The translations under genes and the position numbers were made by a program. From an uncultured Clostridia bacterium (GTDB taxonomy: Bacteria > Bacillota > Clostridia > Oscillospirales > Ruminococcaceae): DNA of 64,000 bases. Below are positions 17,028 to 27,833 of the stretch, in pieces. The notes under the pieces were generated by a model. The model was not told the DNA's origin. It saw only the letters and a program-made list of their open reading frames with translations, and did no database searches. Location: positions 1 through 64,000 of the forward strand of contig CALXHI010000012.1 in assembly GCA_944388075.1 (NCBI GenBank). The letters run 5' to 3'. Each line of letters opens with the position of its first letter. Position 1 is the stretch's first letter.

Positions 17028-18935
17028 TTATGCTTCGCTCTGTGCACCCGCAGCCTCATCGGTGGGCTTGGGATCAGCGGACTCCTTTGCCATGCGAATG
17101 GCAACGGTCAGTTCCCCCTTCATGAGCTGCTCGAACTCGGTTTCATCTGCCTTTTCGTATTCCATCAGGTATTCAGCCAAAGCATCCAGACCAGCACGAT
17201 GTTCCGTTACCAGATTGACCGCAGACTCATAGCTCTGTTCAATCAGAGAACGCACCTCGATATCAATCTGCGAGGCAACCTCCTCGGAATAATCACGCAC
17301 ATGACCGTAATCTCTGCCGATAAAGACCTCGTCATTATCCGAACCATATACGATCGGACCGAGTGTTTCGGAGAAGCCCCATTTCGTCACCATGTTGCGT
17401 GCAAGCTTGGTGGCTCGTTCCATGTCGTTGGAAGCGCCGGTGCAGATATCCTCAAGGGCAACCGACTCTGCCGCACGCCCACCCAGCAGAATGATGATCT
17501 TCTCTTTGAGAAAGGTTCGTGTCATGTGGCTATCCTCCGTATCCGGACGATGCCAAGTCAAGCCGGCTGCCATGCCGCGGGGAATCACACTCACTTGCTG
17601 TACCTTTTCGGACGAACCAAGGAAATAGGTCACAACGGCATGACCTGCCTCATGATAGGCGGTAATGCGCTTATCCCGCTCGGTAATGCGGCGAGATTTC
17701 TTTTCAGGACCTGCCAAAACCTTCATGGTTGCCTCTTCAATATCGCACTGCATGATGGCTTTGCGTCCTGCGCGCACGGCGAGAATCGCAGCCTCATTCA
17801 ACAGGTTTTCAAGGTCAGCACCCGTAAAGCCCTGCGTATCCTTTGCAATTTGACGAAAATCCACATCCGGTCCAATCGGCTTTTTGCCCTTGTGCACCTT
17901 GAGAATTTCCTCTCTGCCCTTGACATCCGGATAGTTGACCGTAATCTGACGATCAAAACGTCCCGGACGCAGCAGAGCCGGGTCAAGGATATCACGACGA
18001 TTCGTTGCCGCAATGACAATGACGCTTTCCTTATCGGTAAAGCCGTCCATCTCAACCAGCAACTGGTTCAGGGTTTGCTCACGCTCGTCATGACCGCCGC
18101 CCAAACCGGAACCTCTGTGGCGACCAACCGCATCGATCTCATCGATGAAAATAATCGAAGGTGCATTCTTTTTCGCCTGCTCAAACAGGTCACGCACGCG
18201 GCTTGCACCGACACCGACAAACATTTCCACGAAATCCGAACCGGAAATCGGGAAGAACGGCACGCCGGCTTCACCGGCAACCGCACGCGCCAGCAGGGTC
18301 TTACCGGTTCCGGGAGGTCCCATCAGCAGCACGCCTCTCGGAATGCGTGCACCGATTTCCTCGAACAGCTTGGGATTTTTCAGGAAGTCCACAAGCTCTG
18401 CCAGCTCTGCCTTTTCTTCATCTGCACCGGCAACATCGGCAAAAGTCGCTTTCTTGGCAGACTGTGTTGCTGCTTTGATATTCGCCTTGCCGAAAGAATT
18501 GATCTTACCGCCGCCGTTTGCCTGACGGAACATTGCCACAAACAGTACAATCGCCATGATCATCATCAATGCCGTCGGAATCACCGTCAGCAGCCACGAA
18601 TTATCATTGACCTCAAAATAGTCCTGCTCGAGCGGTGCACTCGGGTGACGCGCATTGTATTCGGTGCGGTAATCCTTGGTTTCCTCCAGGAACAGCGAAA
18701 CATAGGGTACCTGATAGGTATGTGTTTTCTCATCGCCTTCCAGCTGATACTTTAGTTCACCGCTGCCCAAATCCAGTGTATAGTTCGTCACCTGATAGTT
18801 GTCAAAGTAGGAGATAACTTCCGAATATTTGACCGAATGGTTGTCGCCGAACATCGACGGCAGGAAGAACCAAATCGCTAAGATAAAGATTGCTGCAACA
18901 ACGAGATAGGTCATAAACCCACGATTTTTTCCCAA
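17028..18935 (-). CDS. ftsH: ATP-dependent zinc metalloprotease FtsH
   Basis: About 635 residues. FtsH is a hexameric membrane-anchored AAA+ protease that degrades misfolded membrane proteins and short-lived regulators. Two transmembrane helices (about residues 8-25 and 120-140) flank an extracytoplasmic segment. The AAA module shows Walker A GPPGTGKT, Walker [12 protein letters not shown] and the second region of homology ([20 protein letters not shown]); the pore motif [10 protein letters not shown] is also present. The zinc protease domain has HEAGH near residue 425. The C-terminus is short and acidic. I prefer the TTG at 18935, with AAGGAG eight bases upstream, to the GTG at 18944, which would overlap that site. 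A 230-base leader with several weak stems separates it from dnaB. Confidence 0.95.
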   Translation of the reverse strand: MGKNRGFMTYLVVAAIFILAIWFFLPSMFGDNHSVKYSEVISYFDNYQVTNYTLDLGSGELKYQLEGDEKTHTYQVPYVSLFLEETKDYRTEYNARHPSAPLEQDYFEVNDNSWLLTVIPTALMMIMAIVLFVAMFRQANGGGKINSFGKANIKAATQSAKKATFADVAGADEEKAELAELVDFLKNPKLFEEIGARIPRGVLLMGPPGTGKTLLARAVAGEAGVPFFPISGSDFVEMFVGVGASRVRDLFEQAKKNAPSIIFIDEIDAVGRHRGSGLGGGHDEREQTLNQLLVEMDGFTDKESVIVIAATNRRDILDPALLRPGRFDRQITVNYPDVKGREEILKVHKGKKPIGPDVDFRQIAKDTQGFTGADLENLLNEAAILAVRAGRKAIMQCDIEEATMKVLAGPEKKSRRITERDKRITAYHEAGHAVVTYFLGSSEKVQQVSVIPRGMAAGLTWHRPDTEDSHMTRTFLKEKIIILLGGRAAESVALEDICTGASNDMERATKLARNMVTKWGFSETLGPIVYGSDNDEVFIGRDYGHVRDYSEEVASQIDIEVRSLIEQSYESAVNLVTEHRAGLDALAEYLMEYEKADETEFEQLMKGELTVAIRMAKESADPKPTDEAAGAQSEA

Positions 18936-19174
18936 TCTATTCACTCCTTTTCTAATGGTGATGCCGAATCACAGCCATCGGCGGCATCGCCCGATTGTGT
19001 TACGGATTCGCAGCACTGTATCCGAAATGCGAACAGAGCCTACGTCCGAATCGCCCTTGCTGTCATACAAAATTACACGGTATCTTGATTATTTTACCAC
19101 AATCAAGTGTCTGATATGTGGAGAGGAGGTGACGGCAAAATGAATCAGCATTGCTGCTTCCTCCTGAACTCGCC

Positions 19175-20551
19175 TCATACCGGCGGTGCTTCTTCCTTTG
19201 CCGGTGCAGAGAAGCGTGTGAATTGCGAATCCCAGATCAGCTTAACCGTCTGACATTCGCCGTGACGGTTCTTGGCAACAATGCACTCGGTGATATTCGG
19301 CGTTTTGCTGTCCTTGTTGTAATAGTAATCGTTGTACAGGAACATGATGATATCGGCGTCCTGCTCGATTGCGCCCGATTCTCGCAAGTCCGACATCATC
19401 GGACGTTTATCGGTACGGTTCTCCACCGCACGGCTGAGCTGTGACAGCAGCAGCACCGGAACATTCAGCTCCTTTGCCATCAGCTTCAACCCACGGGTGA
19501 TTTCCGCAATCACCTGCACACGGTTATCGCTTTTCGAGTTGCCCTCCATCAGCTGGAGATAATCGATCACAACCATGCCGACATTTTTGAGCCGCCGCAG
19601 CTGTGCTTTCATTTGAGAAACCGTAATGCCGGTGGCTTCGGACAGATAGATATCCAATTCCGACAGTACATCCGCACTGGTCGCAAGCCGTGTCCATTCC
19701 TTGGCATCGAGCTTGCCAGTGCGCAGCTTATGCGAATCGACCAACGCCTCTGTCGACAGCATACGAGACACCAACTGCTCCATGCTCATTTCCAGAGAAT
19801 AAACCGCAACCGTGCGCTTGGCTCGGCGGCTGACATTCGTTGCCAGATTGAGTGCAAACGAAGTCTTACCCATACCCGGACGGGCTGCCAATATCACAAG
19901 GTCGGAATTATTCATACCACCTGTAATGGCATCCAGTTCCGGATAGCCCGTTTTCGCACCAATGAACTGCTCCCGATTCGGACCGGTCAATTCACCCAAG
20001 TGATGGTAGGTCGAAACCATAACATCCTGAATCGAAATCAGACCCCGAACATCTCGTCCCTGCCGAATGTCATAGATGCGCTGCTCCGCAGAATCCAGCA
20101 AATCCTTTGCCGTTTCCGTGCCGGACGCAATCTCTCGCAACAGATCCTTCGCAATGATGGCAAGCCGCCGTGCACAATAGCGTTCCTCTACAATGTCACA
20201 ATAGCTTTCCATGTTATCGACCGACGGCACATTCTCCGCTAAGGCGACAAGATAGCGTTTGCCCTCCGCCTCGGTTTCAAAGATCTGCGCCTGCATCGCC
20301 GCATCCAGCACAACGACGATATCGACCTTATCAGCCTGCGGACTTGTAAACAGCGAACTCAGCAGCCGAAACAATGCCTGATGCTGCTCCAAATAGAACG
20401 ATTCCGGTTTTAGTTTTTCCAAAGCAATGGAAATCGTTTCCGGCCGCCGTAAAATCGCACCCAGCACCGATTGCTCTGCATCAATGCGATGCGGCATTTG
20501 GGTATCGGAAAGGAAGTCCGATGAGAAATCGGTACGCCGTTCCTCAGCCAT
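19175..20551 (-). CDS. dnaB: Replicative DNA helicase
   Basis: 458 residues, normal for DnaB. It is the hexameric 5'-3' helicase of the replication fork. The N-terminal domain (about 20-120, with [15 protein letters not shown]) binds primase. The RecA-like motor follows with Walker [17 protein letters not shown] near residue 220, Walker [11 protein letters not shown] near 330 and the sensor segments [37 protein letters not shown]. The start codon lies inside the last codons of rplI (8-base overlap), and gdpP-rplI-dnaB is a common Firmicute gene order. Confidence 0.97.
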   Translation of the reverse strand: MAEERRTDFSSDFLSDTQMPHRIDAEQSVLGAILRRPETISIALEKLKPESFYLEQHQALFRLLSSLFTSPQADKVDIVVVLDAAMQAQIFETEAEGKRYLVALAENVPSVDNMESYCDIVEERYCARRLAIIAKDLLREIASGTETAKDLLDSAEQRIYDIRQGRDVRGLISIQDVMVSTYHHLGELTGPNREQFIGAKTGYPELDAITGGMNNSDLVILAARPGMGKTSFALNLATNVSRRAKRTVAVYSLEMSMEQLVSRMLSTEALVDSHKLRTGKLDAKEWTRLATSADVLSELDIYLSEATGITVSQMKAQLRRLKNVGMVVIDYLQLMEGNSKSDNRVQVIAEITRGLKLMAKELNVPVLLLSQLSRAVENRTDKRPMMSDLRESGAIEQDADIIMFLYNDYYYNKDSKTPNITECIVAKNRHGECQTVKLIWDSQFTRFSAPAKEEAPPV

Positions 20552-20996
20552 TTTCCAGCACCACCGAGACTGTAAACTTCGCCGTTACACCATTGAACAG
20601 CTTCGCCTCCGCCTCATAGGTGCCGACATTTTTCATCTCGACTTTGGTCGAAAGCTTCCGCTTATCGATTGCAAACCCAAACTGCGCCTCAATGGCTTCT
20701 GCCACATGAGAAAGCGTCACCGCACCGAACAGCTTGCCGTTCTGCCCTGCTTTTGCACGCACGGTGACGGTCTTGCCGTTCAGGACGGCAGCCTGATCCT
20801 TAGCTTCCTGTGTCGCAACATCAATCTTATGCTGCTCGGAATCCTTCTTGCCCTGCAATTCATTGAGTGCCTTCGGCGTTGCTTCGACTGCCAAGCCCTT
20901 GCCGATCAAAAAATTTCTGGCATAGCCATCCGCTACATTTTTGATCTCACCCTGCTTGCCGGTACCTTTCACGTCTTTCAGCAAAATTACTTTCAT
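20544..20996 (-). CDS. rplI: 50S ribosomal protein L9
   Basis: 150 residues. The N-terminal rRNA-binding domain reads [31 protein letters not shown], the L9 signature, followed by the long connecting helix and the C-terminal domain. L9 reaches out from the ribosome near the L1 stalk and helps keep the reading frame. I placed the start at ATG 20996, 20 bases after the gdpP stop, because the family begins exactly there. It is the middle gene of gdpP-rplI-dnaB. Confidence 0.97.
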   Translation of the reverse strand: MKVILLKDVKGTGKQGEIKNVADGYARNFLIGKGLAVEATPKALNELQGKKDSEQHKIDVATQEAKDQAAVLNGKTVTVRAKAGQNGKLFGAVTLSHVAEAIEAQFGFAIDKRKLSTKVEMKNVGTYEAEAKLFNGVTAKFTVSVVLENG

Positions 20997-21016
20997 ATCC
21001 ACACAACCTTTCAATC

Positions 21017-23026
21017 TCAAGTTTCGGATTTCTCCCCGCCTGTGGGAAACATTTCCATGCCGGACGGGTCGTCCCAGTCCAGCATATCCAATGTATTGAT
21101 CAGGAGTTGCCGCAGCTCTCTTGGGGAACAATCCGTGCGCTGTACAGCCGCCATTGTCTGGTGACCGCCGCCGCCCATCTGCTCCATCACGACCTGCACA
21201 TTCAATGCGCCAAACGAGCGTGCGGAAATACAGGTGTATGGACCGGACGGATAAATGACAAACGACGCATCTACGCCCTCAATGCCGAGCAAATCATCTG
21301 CGGTTTGTCCAGCAATGATTTGCAGTTCCGGTGCCGGCTCACATGCCACCGCAATGGCACTGCGCCCATGCAGCTCCGCATTGGCGACCAGCTGTGAACG
21401 CTGGCGATATGCCGACATCGTTGCCGCAAAAAAGAGCTTAACCTCGATCGGGTCTGCACCCATCTGCCGCAGGAATGCTGCCGCCTCAAAGGTCTGCACG
21501 CCGGTCTGCATGACGAAATTCTTCGTATCGAGCATGATGCCCGCAAGCAGTGCCTCCGCATAGAACTGTGGGCAGGGTTCACTGAATTCCAGATAGCGAA
21601 TCAATTCTGTGACCAATTCCGCTGCCGAGGATGCCGATGGATCATGGAGTGTCAATGCTGTCCGTTCCAGATAGTTGACCATCTTGCGGTGGTGGTCAAT
21701 GACGATAACCTGACTTGCACATTGATACACGCCATCGTCCTCCAGAATCTCCTTGCTGAAGGTATCGACGATAATCAGCAAATCCTCCGACCCGATCTGC
21801 TCTCTTGCCTGCTGCGGACGCATCAGCAATTCCGGACATTCCTGTTGGATACGGGCAACCAACGGCTTTGCGAGTGTTGCGTCGGGATTGAGGATGATAT
21901 GCGCCGGCCGTTCCAGCTGCTGTGCAATATACGCCACGCCAACCGCCGCACCGACTGCATCCAAATCGCTGTACCGATGCCCCATGATATACACCTGCTG
22001 GTGCTGGCGAATCATCGTTTTCAGCGAATTGGCAATGGCTCTGTGCTTAGTACGGGAACGCCGTTCCACGCCCTTCGACACACCGCCGTAAAACGCATAT
22101 CCATCCGCTTTCTTGACGGCAACCTGATCGCCGCCTCGTCCGAGTGCCATATCCAATGACTGCTTGGCATACGTCTCGTTGGCGGCAATCGAATTGCCCA
22201 TACAGCCTACGCCGACCGATAGGGTCACCGGTGTTTTGCCGTTTACCACAATCTTGCGTGCCGCATCCAGCATCGGAAACCGTGCATGCTGCATTTTAAT
22301 ATAGTACTGTGCTTCCGTCACGACCATGAAGCGATCCTCATCAAGACGGCAAAACAGACTCTCTGTCCCTTCCAGCGTATGTTCAAACAGGGTTTCCAAT
22401 GCAGCAACCACCGTTGCCTTTTCACTTTGCTTGGCGCCGTTGAACAAATCTTCGTAGTTATCCACCACAATCAGCAGAACACAGGGTCTGGTATCCCGAT
22501 ACTGCTGCCGCAGCAGCTGATAGCGTGTGATGTCCTGAAACCAAAGCAGCGTGGTAGACTGGTTTTCATAGGTTTCTGTCGTATGGTGCATCCGGTAGTA
22601 ACGCTCTTGCAAACAAACCTCAATCGGATCCGGAGAGTCCAATTCCTCCTTGTCAAGTTGTACAATGGCATGGATGGACTGCCCGTAATAGTCTCCGTCC
22701 AACAATATCTTCTGACGAAAGCTGTCATTGTACCAGACTATCACATACTGCGCATCGATCAGCACTGCCGGAATCGTCATTCGCTCCGGAATGGTTTTCG
22801 CACCCTCGCCGATGACCGTATTCATCTCGGAGATATAGCGTCGTTGATGCCGAATCAACAGATAGAATTCCAGTCCCAACCAGATTGCTTCCATGCCGAG
22901 CAGAATCCCCGGCACAAGCCGCATATTGCTCGAATCTGACGGTGCAGCAACAAACAATGTCCCTACAGCTGTCAGCAGCAGCATACAGACAGCACATAAC
23001 AATCGCCACAACGGTTTGATTCGCAT
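21017..23026 (-). CDS. gdpP: Cyclic-di-AMP phosphodiesterase GdpP (DHH family)
   Basis: 669 residues. Two transmembrane helices at about 8-28 and 38-58 anchor a cytoplasmic part with a PAS-like domain (about 80-165), a degenerate GGDEF domain (175-300, [10 protein letters not shown] in place of GGDEF) and a DHH/DHHA1 phosphodiesterase (about 340-650). The metal-binding motifs are visible as [28 protein letters not shown] and the C-terminal [10 protein letters not shown]. The enzyme lowers c-di-AMP, which controls osmolyte uptake and wall stress. It heads the gdpP-rplI-dnaB run. Confidence 0.95.
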   Translation of the reverse strand: MRIKPLWRLLCAVCMLLLTAVGTLFVAAPSDSSNMRLVPGILLGMEAIWLGLEFYLLIRHQRRYISEMNTVIGEGAKTIPERMTIPAVLIDAQYVIVWYNDSFRQKILLDGDYYGQSIHAIVQLDKEELDSPDPIEVCLQERYYRMHHTTETYENQSTTLLWFQDITRYQLLRQQYRDTRPCVLLIVVDNYEDLFNGAKQSEKATVVAALETLFEHTLEGTESLFCRLDEDRFMVVTEAQYYIKMQHARFPMLDAARKIVVNGKTPVTLSVGVGCMGNSIAANETYAKQSLDMALGRGGDQVAVKKADGYAFYGGVSKGVERRSRTKHRAIANSLKTMIRQHQQVYIMGHRYSDLDAVGAAVGVAYIAQQLERPAHIILNPDATLAKPLVARIQQECPELLMRPQQAREQIGSEDLLIIVDTFSKEILEDDGVYQCASQVIVIDHHRKMVNYLERTALTLHDPSASSAAELVTELIRYLEFSEPCPQFYAEALLAGIMLDTKNFVMQTGVQTFEAAAFLRQMGADPIEVKLFFAATMSAYRQRSQLVANAELHGRSAIAVACEPAPELQIIAGQTADDLLGIEGVDASFVIYPSGPYTCISARSFGALNVQVVMEQMGGGGHQTMAAVQRTDCSPRELRQLLINTLDMLDWDDPSGMEMFPTGGEKSET

Positions 23027-23066
23027 CGGGTCATCGCCTGCCTTTCACCTGTATGATTTGTGTTTC

Positions 23067-24953
23067 TTACACTTCCATAATAATCGGGAGAATCATCGGG
23101 GTGCGCTTGGTCTGTGCGAAGATATAATCCGACAACACGTCCCGCAGCTTGCCCTTAAGCGCATTCCAGTCACGCAAATCATGCGCACTGCAATGTGACA
23201 ACGCCTCCTCGAGCTTTACTTTGGCAGCATCCATCAGCTGCTCCGATTCCCGAACATAGACAAATCCTCTCGAAATCAGCTCCGGTCCGGATACCACCGT
23301 ATTGCCGGCACGCTCGATGCCGACCACAATGATGATCAGTCCATCCTGTGCCAAATGTCTGCGATCTCGCAGTACCACCGAGCCGACATCGCCGACGCCC
23401 AAACCGTCAACCAATACAGCACCTGCCGGCACTTGCGACACGACCTTCATCTCAAGGCCGTTGGTTTCAATAACATTGCCGATTTCCGGTATCAGCACAC
23501 GGTCATTCTCCATGCCCATTTCCAGTGCCAATTCCGCATGCTTTATCAAATGCTTATACTCACCATGCACCGGGATGAAAAATTTTGGTTTGGTCAAAGC
23601 CAGCATCAGCTTCAGCTCTTCTTGGCAGGCATGGCCGGATACATGCACCTCATACATCCGCTCATAAACCACCGTTGCACCGGATTTCATCAGTTCGTTG
23701 ACCACACGGGTCACATACTTCTCGTTGCCGGGAATCGGCGTGGCAGAGATGATAATAAAATCCTGCGGCGTGATGACAACCTTCTTGTGATCCTTCATCG
23801 CCATACGGGTCAATGCCGACATCGGCTCACCTTGGCTGCCCGTTGTAATCAGCACGATGCGCTCGCTCTCGTAACGATTCATCATATCGATATCAATAAT
23901 GGTATCGTCCCGTACTTGCAGATATCCCAGTTCTCGTGCTATCGAAATGACATTGATCATACTCCTACCGAATACGGCAACCTTTCTGCCATATCGCTCC
24001 GCACAGTTGATAATCTGCTGCACACGATGAATATTCGAGGAGAAGGTTGCAATGATGATGCGGCGGCCCTCTGCCGTTGCGAACAGCTTGTCAAAGGACT
24101 CGCCCACCTTGCGCTCCGACGGTGTAAAGCCCGGGCGTTCCGCATTGGTCGAATCCGCCATTAGTGCCAGCACGCCGCGAGTACCCAATTCCCCAAAGCG
24201 TGCCAGATCAATCGTACCGCCGTTGATGGGCGAATAATCGACCTTGAAGTCGCCGGTATGCACGATGACGCCGGCAGGGGTATGAATCGCCAAACCAACC
24301 GCATCGGGAATGGAGTGATTGACCTGAATAAACTCTACTGCCATGCAGCCCATACGAGCCGTCTTTCGAGGCTTGACCGGATTCAGATTGACCCTGCCAT
24401 TGAGTTGATGCTCTTTCAGCTTCGATTCCACCAACGCAAGCGTAAGACGTGTACCGTAAACAGACGTATTCACCTTTTTCAGCAGGTAAGCCAGACTGCC
24501 GATATGATCCTCGTGGCCATGCGTCAATACCACGCCGCGCAATCGTTCGGCATTACGTTCAATATAGGTAAAGTCCGGAATCACGAGGTCTACGCCAAGC
24601 ATTTCCGCATCCGGAAACGCCAGACCGCAGTCAATGATAAACATATCGTTAGCACATTCGATGACCGTCATGTTCTTGCCGACCTCGCCCAGACCACCCA
24701 GCGGAATGATCCGCACCGGTGTTTTCGGTCTGGGTGCTTTGACGGCATCGGGATTGGAAGCCTTTTTTGCCTGAATGGGCTGCGGTTCGGGCTTTCGCTC
24801 GGGCTTTTCCGGTATCGGTGCCTGTGTCAGCTCCGCCGGCAGCATACTCCGTCCGACCTTGGAAATCGGCATACCGCCCTTTGCGGACTTTCCCCGTCCG
24901 CCATGGGGAACGAATTTTCCTCTGTGACCACTTCGATTTGTGTTTCTGTTCAA
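23067..24953 (-). CDS. rnj: Ribonuclease J
   Basis: About 628 residues. RNase J is a metallo-beta-lactamase/beta-CASP nuclease with endo- and 5'-3' exonuclease activity that matures and decays RNA in Firmicutes. The core (from about residue 80) shows RIIPLGGLGEVGKNM, the zinc motif LTHGHEDHIGSL, HTGDFKVD, the beta-CASP segment TFSSNIHRVQQI, and HVSGHACQEEL and IPVHGEYKHL near the end. A basic and proline-rich N-terminal extension of about 75 residues (PEKPERKPEPQPIQ) is longer than in Bacillus. The start is TTG 24953 with GAGAGG seven bases upstream, preferred to the in-frame ATG at 25007. It has its own near-consensus promoter. J1 and J2 cannot be told apart here. Confidence 0.93.
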   Translation of the reverse strand: MNRNTNRSGHRGKFVPHGGRGKSAKGGMPISKVGRSMLPAELTQAPIPEKPERKPEPQPIQAKKASNPDAVKAPRPKTPVRIIPLGGLGEVGKNMTVIECANDMFIIDCGLAFPDAEMLGVDLVIPDFTYIERNAERLRGVVLTHGHEDHIGSLAYLLKKVNTSVYGTRLTLALVESKLKEHQLNGRVNLNPVKPRKTARMGCMAVEFIQVNHSIPDAVGLAIHTPAGVIVHTGDFKVDYSPINGGTIDLARFGELGTRGVLALMADSTNAERPGFTPSERKVGESFDKLFATAEGRRIIIATFSSNIHRVQQIINCAERYGRKVAVFGRSMINVISIARELGYLQVRDDTIIDIDMMNRYESERIVLITTGSQGEPMSALTRMAMKDHKKVVITPQDFIIISATPIPGNEKYVTRVVNELMKSGATVVYERMYEVHVSGHACQEELKLMLALTKPKFFIPVHGEYKHLIKHAELALEMGMENDRVLIPEIGNVIETNGLEMKVVSQVPAGAVLVDGLGVGDVGSVVLRDRRHLAQDGLIIIVVGIERAGNTVVSGPELISRGFVYVRESEQLMDAAKVKLEEALSHCSAHDLRDWNALKGKLRDVLSDYIFAQTKRTPMILPIIMEV

Positions 24954-25021
24954 ATGAATTCCTCTCTTTCTGTACAGCCTTGCCAAGCCGTACGGGTTTT
25001 CACGCATAATGATACAGATTA

Positions 25022-25050
25022 AGTATACGCCAATTGGGACAAAAAGTCAA
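25022..25050 (-). promoter_or_regulatory. rnj promoter
   Basis: TTGACT (25045-25050), 17 bases, TATACT (25022-25027) on the minus strand, about 70 bases upstream of the TTG start at 24953. Confidence 0.75.
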
Positions 25051-25130
25051 GGAATTTTTTGAAAACCGCAATTTCTGTTGCATTTGTCTGTCGGCAAAAG
25101 GAATTTTTTCGGTAATACCGCACAGTGCAA

Positions 25131-25164
25131 AACGCTGTACGGAAATTTCTCTCCGTACAGCGTT
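25131..25164 (-). terminator. Intrinsic terminator of the adhE-hydrogenase operon
   Basis: A 12-bp perfect stem AACGCTGTACGG with its complement and a short T-rich tail on the minus strand, six bases behind the hydA2 stop. Confidence 0.75.
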
Positions 25165-25169
25165 CAATA

Positions 25170-26594
25170 TCATTTCAGCACACTAATGGCATCTGAAATC
25201 GTTTTCTCATACGCCTCTTTGCCGTAGCGATCGACTTCAGCTTTATCCTTGACGCCATGGGTCAGGCAGCCGGCACCGCCGATACAACCGCCCTTACACG
25301 CCATACCCTCGATGAAGTTGACATCGAGCACGCCTTTGCTGTATTTGAGCAAGGCAAGCTTGCACTCTTCAATGCCGTCGCAGGACGTCGCTTTCAGCTC
25401 AAAATCGTCGTAGCCATGTTCTTTCAGACCCTCTGCCACCGCATCGGCAAGACCGCCGCAGCGTGCAAAGATTCTGCCGTAATACGAAGCATTGTCCAAC
25501 ACGCCCTCGGCAAGCGTGGTAATATCCAAATCTCTGCTGTCAAAGAGGGCTTGCAGCTCCTCGAATGTGATGACCGCATCAATATAGGGCTTGACACGCT
25601 CTTTGCGTGCCTCTGCCTTTTTCGCCGTACACGGACCGATAAAGACGATCTTCGCCTTGGGATCGCTCTGCTTGATATAGCGGGCGATGGTCGCCATCGG
25701 GGAGAGATTGTGCGAGACATACGGCTCCAAATCCGGATGGGCATTGTGGACATACTGCACGAATGCCGGACAGCAAGAGCTTGTGAGGAAGCCCTTTTCT
25801 GCCAGCTCCTGCGATTCCGCATATGCCACCATATCCGCCCCCAATGCCGCTTCGACCACGGTATGGAAGCCGATCTCCTTCAGACCGGTAATGACCTGTC
25901 CGAGCTTGGCATAGGTGAACTGACTGGACACCGACGGTGCCACCACCGCATAGACCTGATATTTGGTATTTCGTTCGCTCTGCTTGAGCAGGTCAATCAC
26001 ATCAAGCAAAAATGATTTGTCCATGATTGCGCCGAACGGGCACTGATAGACGCAAGCACCGCAGGCAATGCATTTGTCATTGTTGATGACGGCAACCTGC
26101 TCCTCATTCATGCTGATTGCTTTCACCTTGCAGGCATTCTGGCACGGCCGCATACGGTTGACAATTGCCGTATACGGACAGACCTTCGCACAGGCACCGC
26201 AGCCCACACATTTGGATTTATCGATATGTGCCACATGGTTGTGGTCAAAGGTGATTGCGCCTTTCTTGCAAACATCCTCGCAGCGATGCGCCAGACAGCC
26301 GCGGCAGGCATTTGTCACCTCGTAGCCACCCATCGGACATTCATCACAGGCAGTCTCGATCACCTCAATGACATTGGGGTTATTCGGGTCACCGCCCATC
26401 GCCAGATGCACACGATCTGCCACAATCGCCCGTTCCTTATAGACACAGCAGCGCATGGTCGAATGCTTGCCGGGAATGATGGTTTTCGGAATATCAAGAA
26501 TGTTATCCAGCAATGTATCATCCCATGCAAGCCGTGCAACCTCACGCAGCACTTTATATTTCAGATATTGTACCTTGGTATCAAATTTTCTCAC
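25170..26594 (-). CDS. hydA2: Monomeric [FeFe]-hydrogenase (HydA2-like)
   Basis: 474 residues. A Cys-rich N-terminal part binds iron-sulfur clusters, with CRGCLAHRCEDVC near 97-109, CVGCGACAKVCP at 129-139 and CIACGACVYQCP at 175-185. The H-cluster domain runs from about 215 to 470. The three H-cluster signatures are TSSCCPAF (Cys274-275), GPCTAKKAE (Cys322, with Gly where active enzymes often have Met) and EGMACKGGCIGG (Cys433 and Cys437). It should pass electrons from ferredoxin to protons, or the reverse. It is the last gene of the operon starting at adhE and lies 42 bases after the phosphatase gene. From memory, Ruminococcus albus has a similar cluster in which this enzyme is called HydA2. 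The exact hydrogenase group needs a phylogeny. Confidence 0.8.
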   Translation of the reverse strand: MRKFDTKVQYLKYKVLREVARLAWDDTLLDNILDIPKTIIPGKHSTMRCCVYKERAIVADRVHLAMGGDPNNPNVIEVIETACDECPMGGYEVTNACRGCLAHRCEDVCKKGAITFDHNHVAHIDKSKCVGCGACAKVCPYTAIVNRMRPCQNACKVKAISMNEEQVAVINNDKCIACGACVYQCPFGAIMDKSFLLDVIDLLKQSERNTKYQVYAVVAPSVSSQFTYAKLGQVITGLKEIGFHTVVEAALGADMVAYAESQELAEKGFLTSSCCPAFVQYVHNAHPDLEPYVSHNLSPMATIARYIKQSDPKAKIVFIGPCTAKKAEARKERVKPYIDAVITFEELQALFDSRDLDITTLAEGVLDNASYYGRIFARCGGLADAVAEGLKEHGYDDFELKATSCDGIEECKLALLKYSKGVLDVNFIEGMACKGGCIGGAGCLTHGVKDKAEVDRYGKEAYEKTISDAISVLK

Positions 26595-26636
26595 AATGCA
26601 CCTCCGTAAACAGGGAACACCATTACTGTAAAGCCC

Positions 26637-27833
26637 TCAGAAATAGAGCAGCTTCACACGCTTTCCCATGGTCGTCAGGCATTCTGCCAACTCCTTTACC
26701 AGATTCATCTTAATGGTAAAGTTGATCGGCAATCCGGGATTCTGATGCGCCGGATTGACCGCTTTGCCCACGAAAAAGTTAATATCGGTGGCCTCCTCAA
26801 ACAGCAGTCGGCAGATCTTCGATGCGCCGTCCTGCTGATAGCCCCAAAGCTCGTATTGTTCGTTGTCCGCCAAGGCATCCTTTGCGTATTCCAGCACCTT
26901 GCTAACCGTGATCATACCCTCCGTCACGAGATCGACGCCGTCAATTTCTGCTGTTGGGGGGATATCACTATTGTGGTATTGTATGCTTGGACGAATCGGT
27001 TTCCGCAGATATTTTGCTGCAATGGATGCAGTCGTACCACCGCATATGATATGCTTGCCCTCTTTGGAAAAGAACAGCGACATCATGCGGTCGCAGTCAT
27101 CTCGGCGAGACGGCGGTCCGAACAGCAGATTCATCGGCGCACGCTTCCGAATCTTGATCACACATGCCGTTGCATCGTCGCCGGGATGGTTGTCATAGAG
27201 TCGGTTGCAAGTATCCACCAACATCGTCGAGAGCGTTTTTGCGTTATAATCGAGGTTGGCGAAATCCTCCATAAAGGCGGCGATATCGTCAAGCTTCCAA
27301 CCGAAATTGTACGCCGTACCGATTCCGGCATGCGGACAACCATCGCTCATGGCAATGATCAAATCGTTCTCACAAAGCGTAACGGTAGACTGATAGATGG
27401 TCTTGCCGCCGATGGTGGTTTCGGTTTTGGGATAGTCATAGCGTTTGCCGTCCCGAATCCAGATAATCTGCGGATTGTCGTATTGAATCAGCTCTGCCAC
27501 ATGCTCCTGTTTCAGATGGATAATGGTAAAGGTTGAGTATGCCACACCCCGCACCGAGCAAATCGGCAAGGTTGCCGCCATCGTCGAAACGCAGTCCTCC
27601 AGAGAAAGCCCCGCCGCCATCATCGTCGAGATGATCTTCGATGTCAGCGTAGACAAGATACTTGCCTTTACGCCACTGCCCAAACCATCTGCCAACACCA
27701 CAATCGTAGAGCCATCGTCATTGCTGACAATGTCCACATGATCACCGCAGAGCAGTTCGCCGTCATGGTTGATGCTCTTGTAGCCGATATCCGCACAGAG
27801 ATGCGAGAGACTCTGAATCCGCTGGTTATTCAT
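26637..27833 (-). CDS. SpoIIE-type (PP2C-like) protein phosphatase
   Basis: 398 residues. Residues 15-220 carry the PP2C/SpoIIE phosphatase motifs: GDHVDIV near 30, the metal-binding VVLADGLGSGVKAS near 45, IIAMSDGCPHAGIG near 160 and the final PGDDATACVIKI near 217. The enzyme would remove phosphate from Ser or Thr of a partner protein. Residues 225-398 (starting MNLLFGPPSRRDD) form a second domain that I do not recognise. The gene overlaps hydS by eight bases and precedes hydA2, so it most likely acts downstream of the H2 sensor HydS. An APH-fold kinase in the same operon is a candidate for the opposing activity. Confidence 0.82.
   Translation of the reverse strand: MNNQRIQSLSHLCADIGYKSINHDGELLCGDHVDIVSNDDGSTIVVLADGLGSGVKASILSTLTSKIISTMMAAGLSLEDCVSTMAATLPICSVRGVAYSTFTIIHLKQEHVAELIQYDNPQIIWIRDGKRYDYPKTETTIGGKTIYQSTVTLCENDLIIAMSDGCPHAGIGTAYNFGWKLDDIAAFMEDFANLDYNAKTLSTMLVDTCNRLYDNHPGDDATACVIKIRKRAPMNLLFGPPSRRDDCDRMMSLFFSKEGKHIICGGTTASIAAKYLRKPIRPSIQYHNSDIPPTAEIDGVDLVTEGMITVSKVLEYAKDALADNEQYELWGYQQDGASKICRLLFEEATDINFFVGKAVNPAHQNPGLPINFTIKMNLVKELAECLTTMGKRVKLLYF

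Noticed and set aside
14068-18755. Long plus-strand frames opposite the EAL-domain gene and ftsH
   Set aside because: They mirror strong minus-strand genes, lack start signals and contain no recognisable motif.
19141-19254. 37-codon plus-strand frame with a good ribosome binding site (GGAGGTGACGGCAAA) overlapping the end of dnaB
   Set aside because: The peptide has no hydrophobic or other meaningful pattern and lies antisense to dnaB. The Shine-Dalgarno match may be chance.
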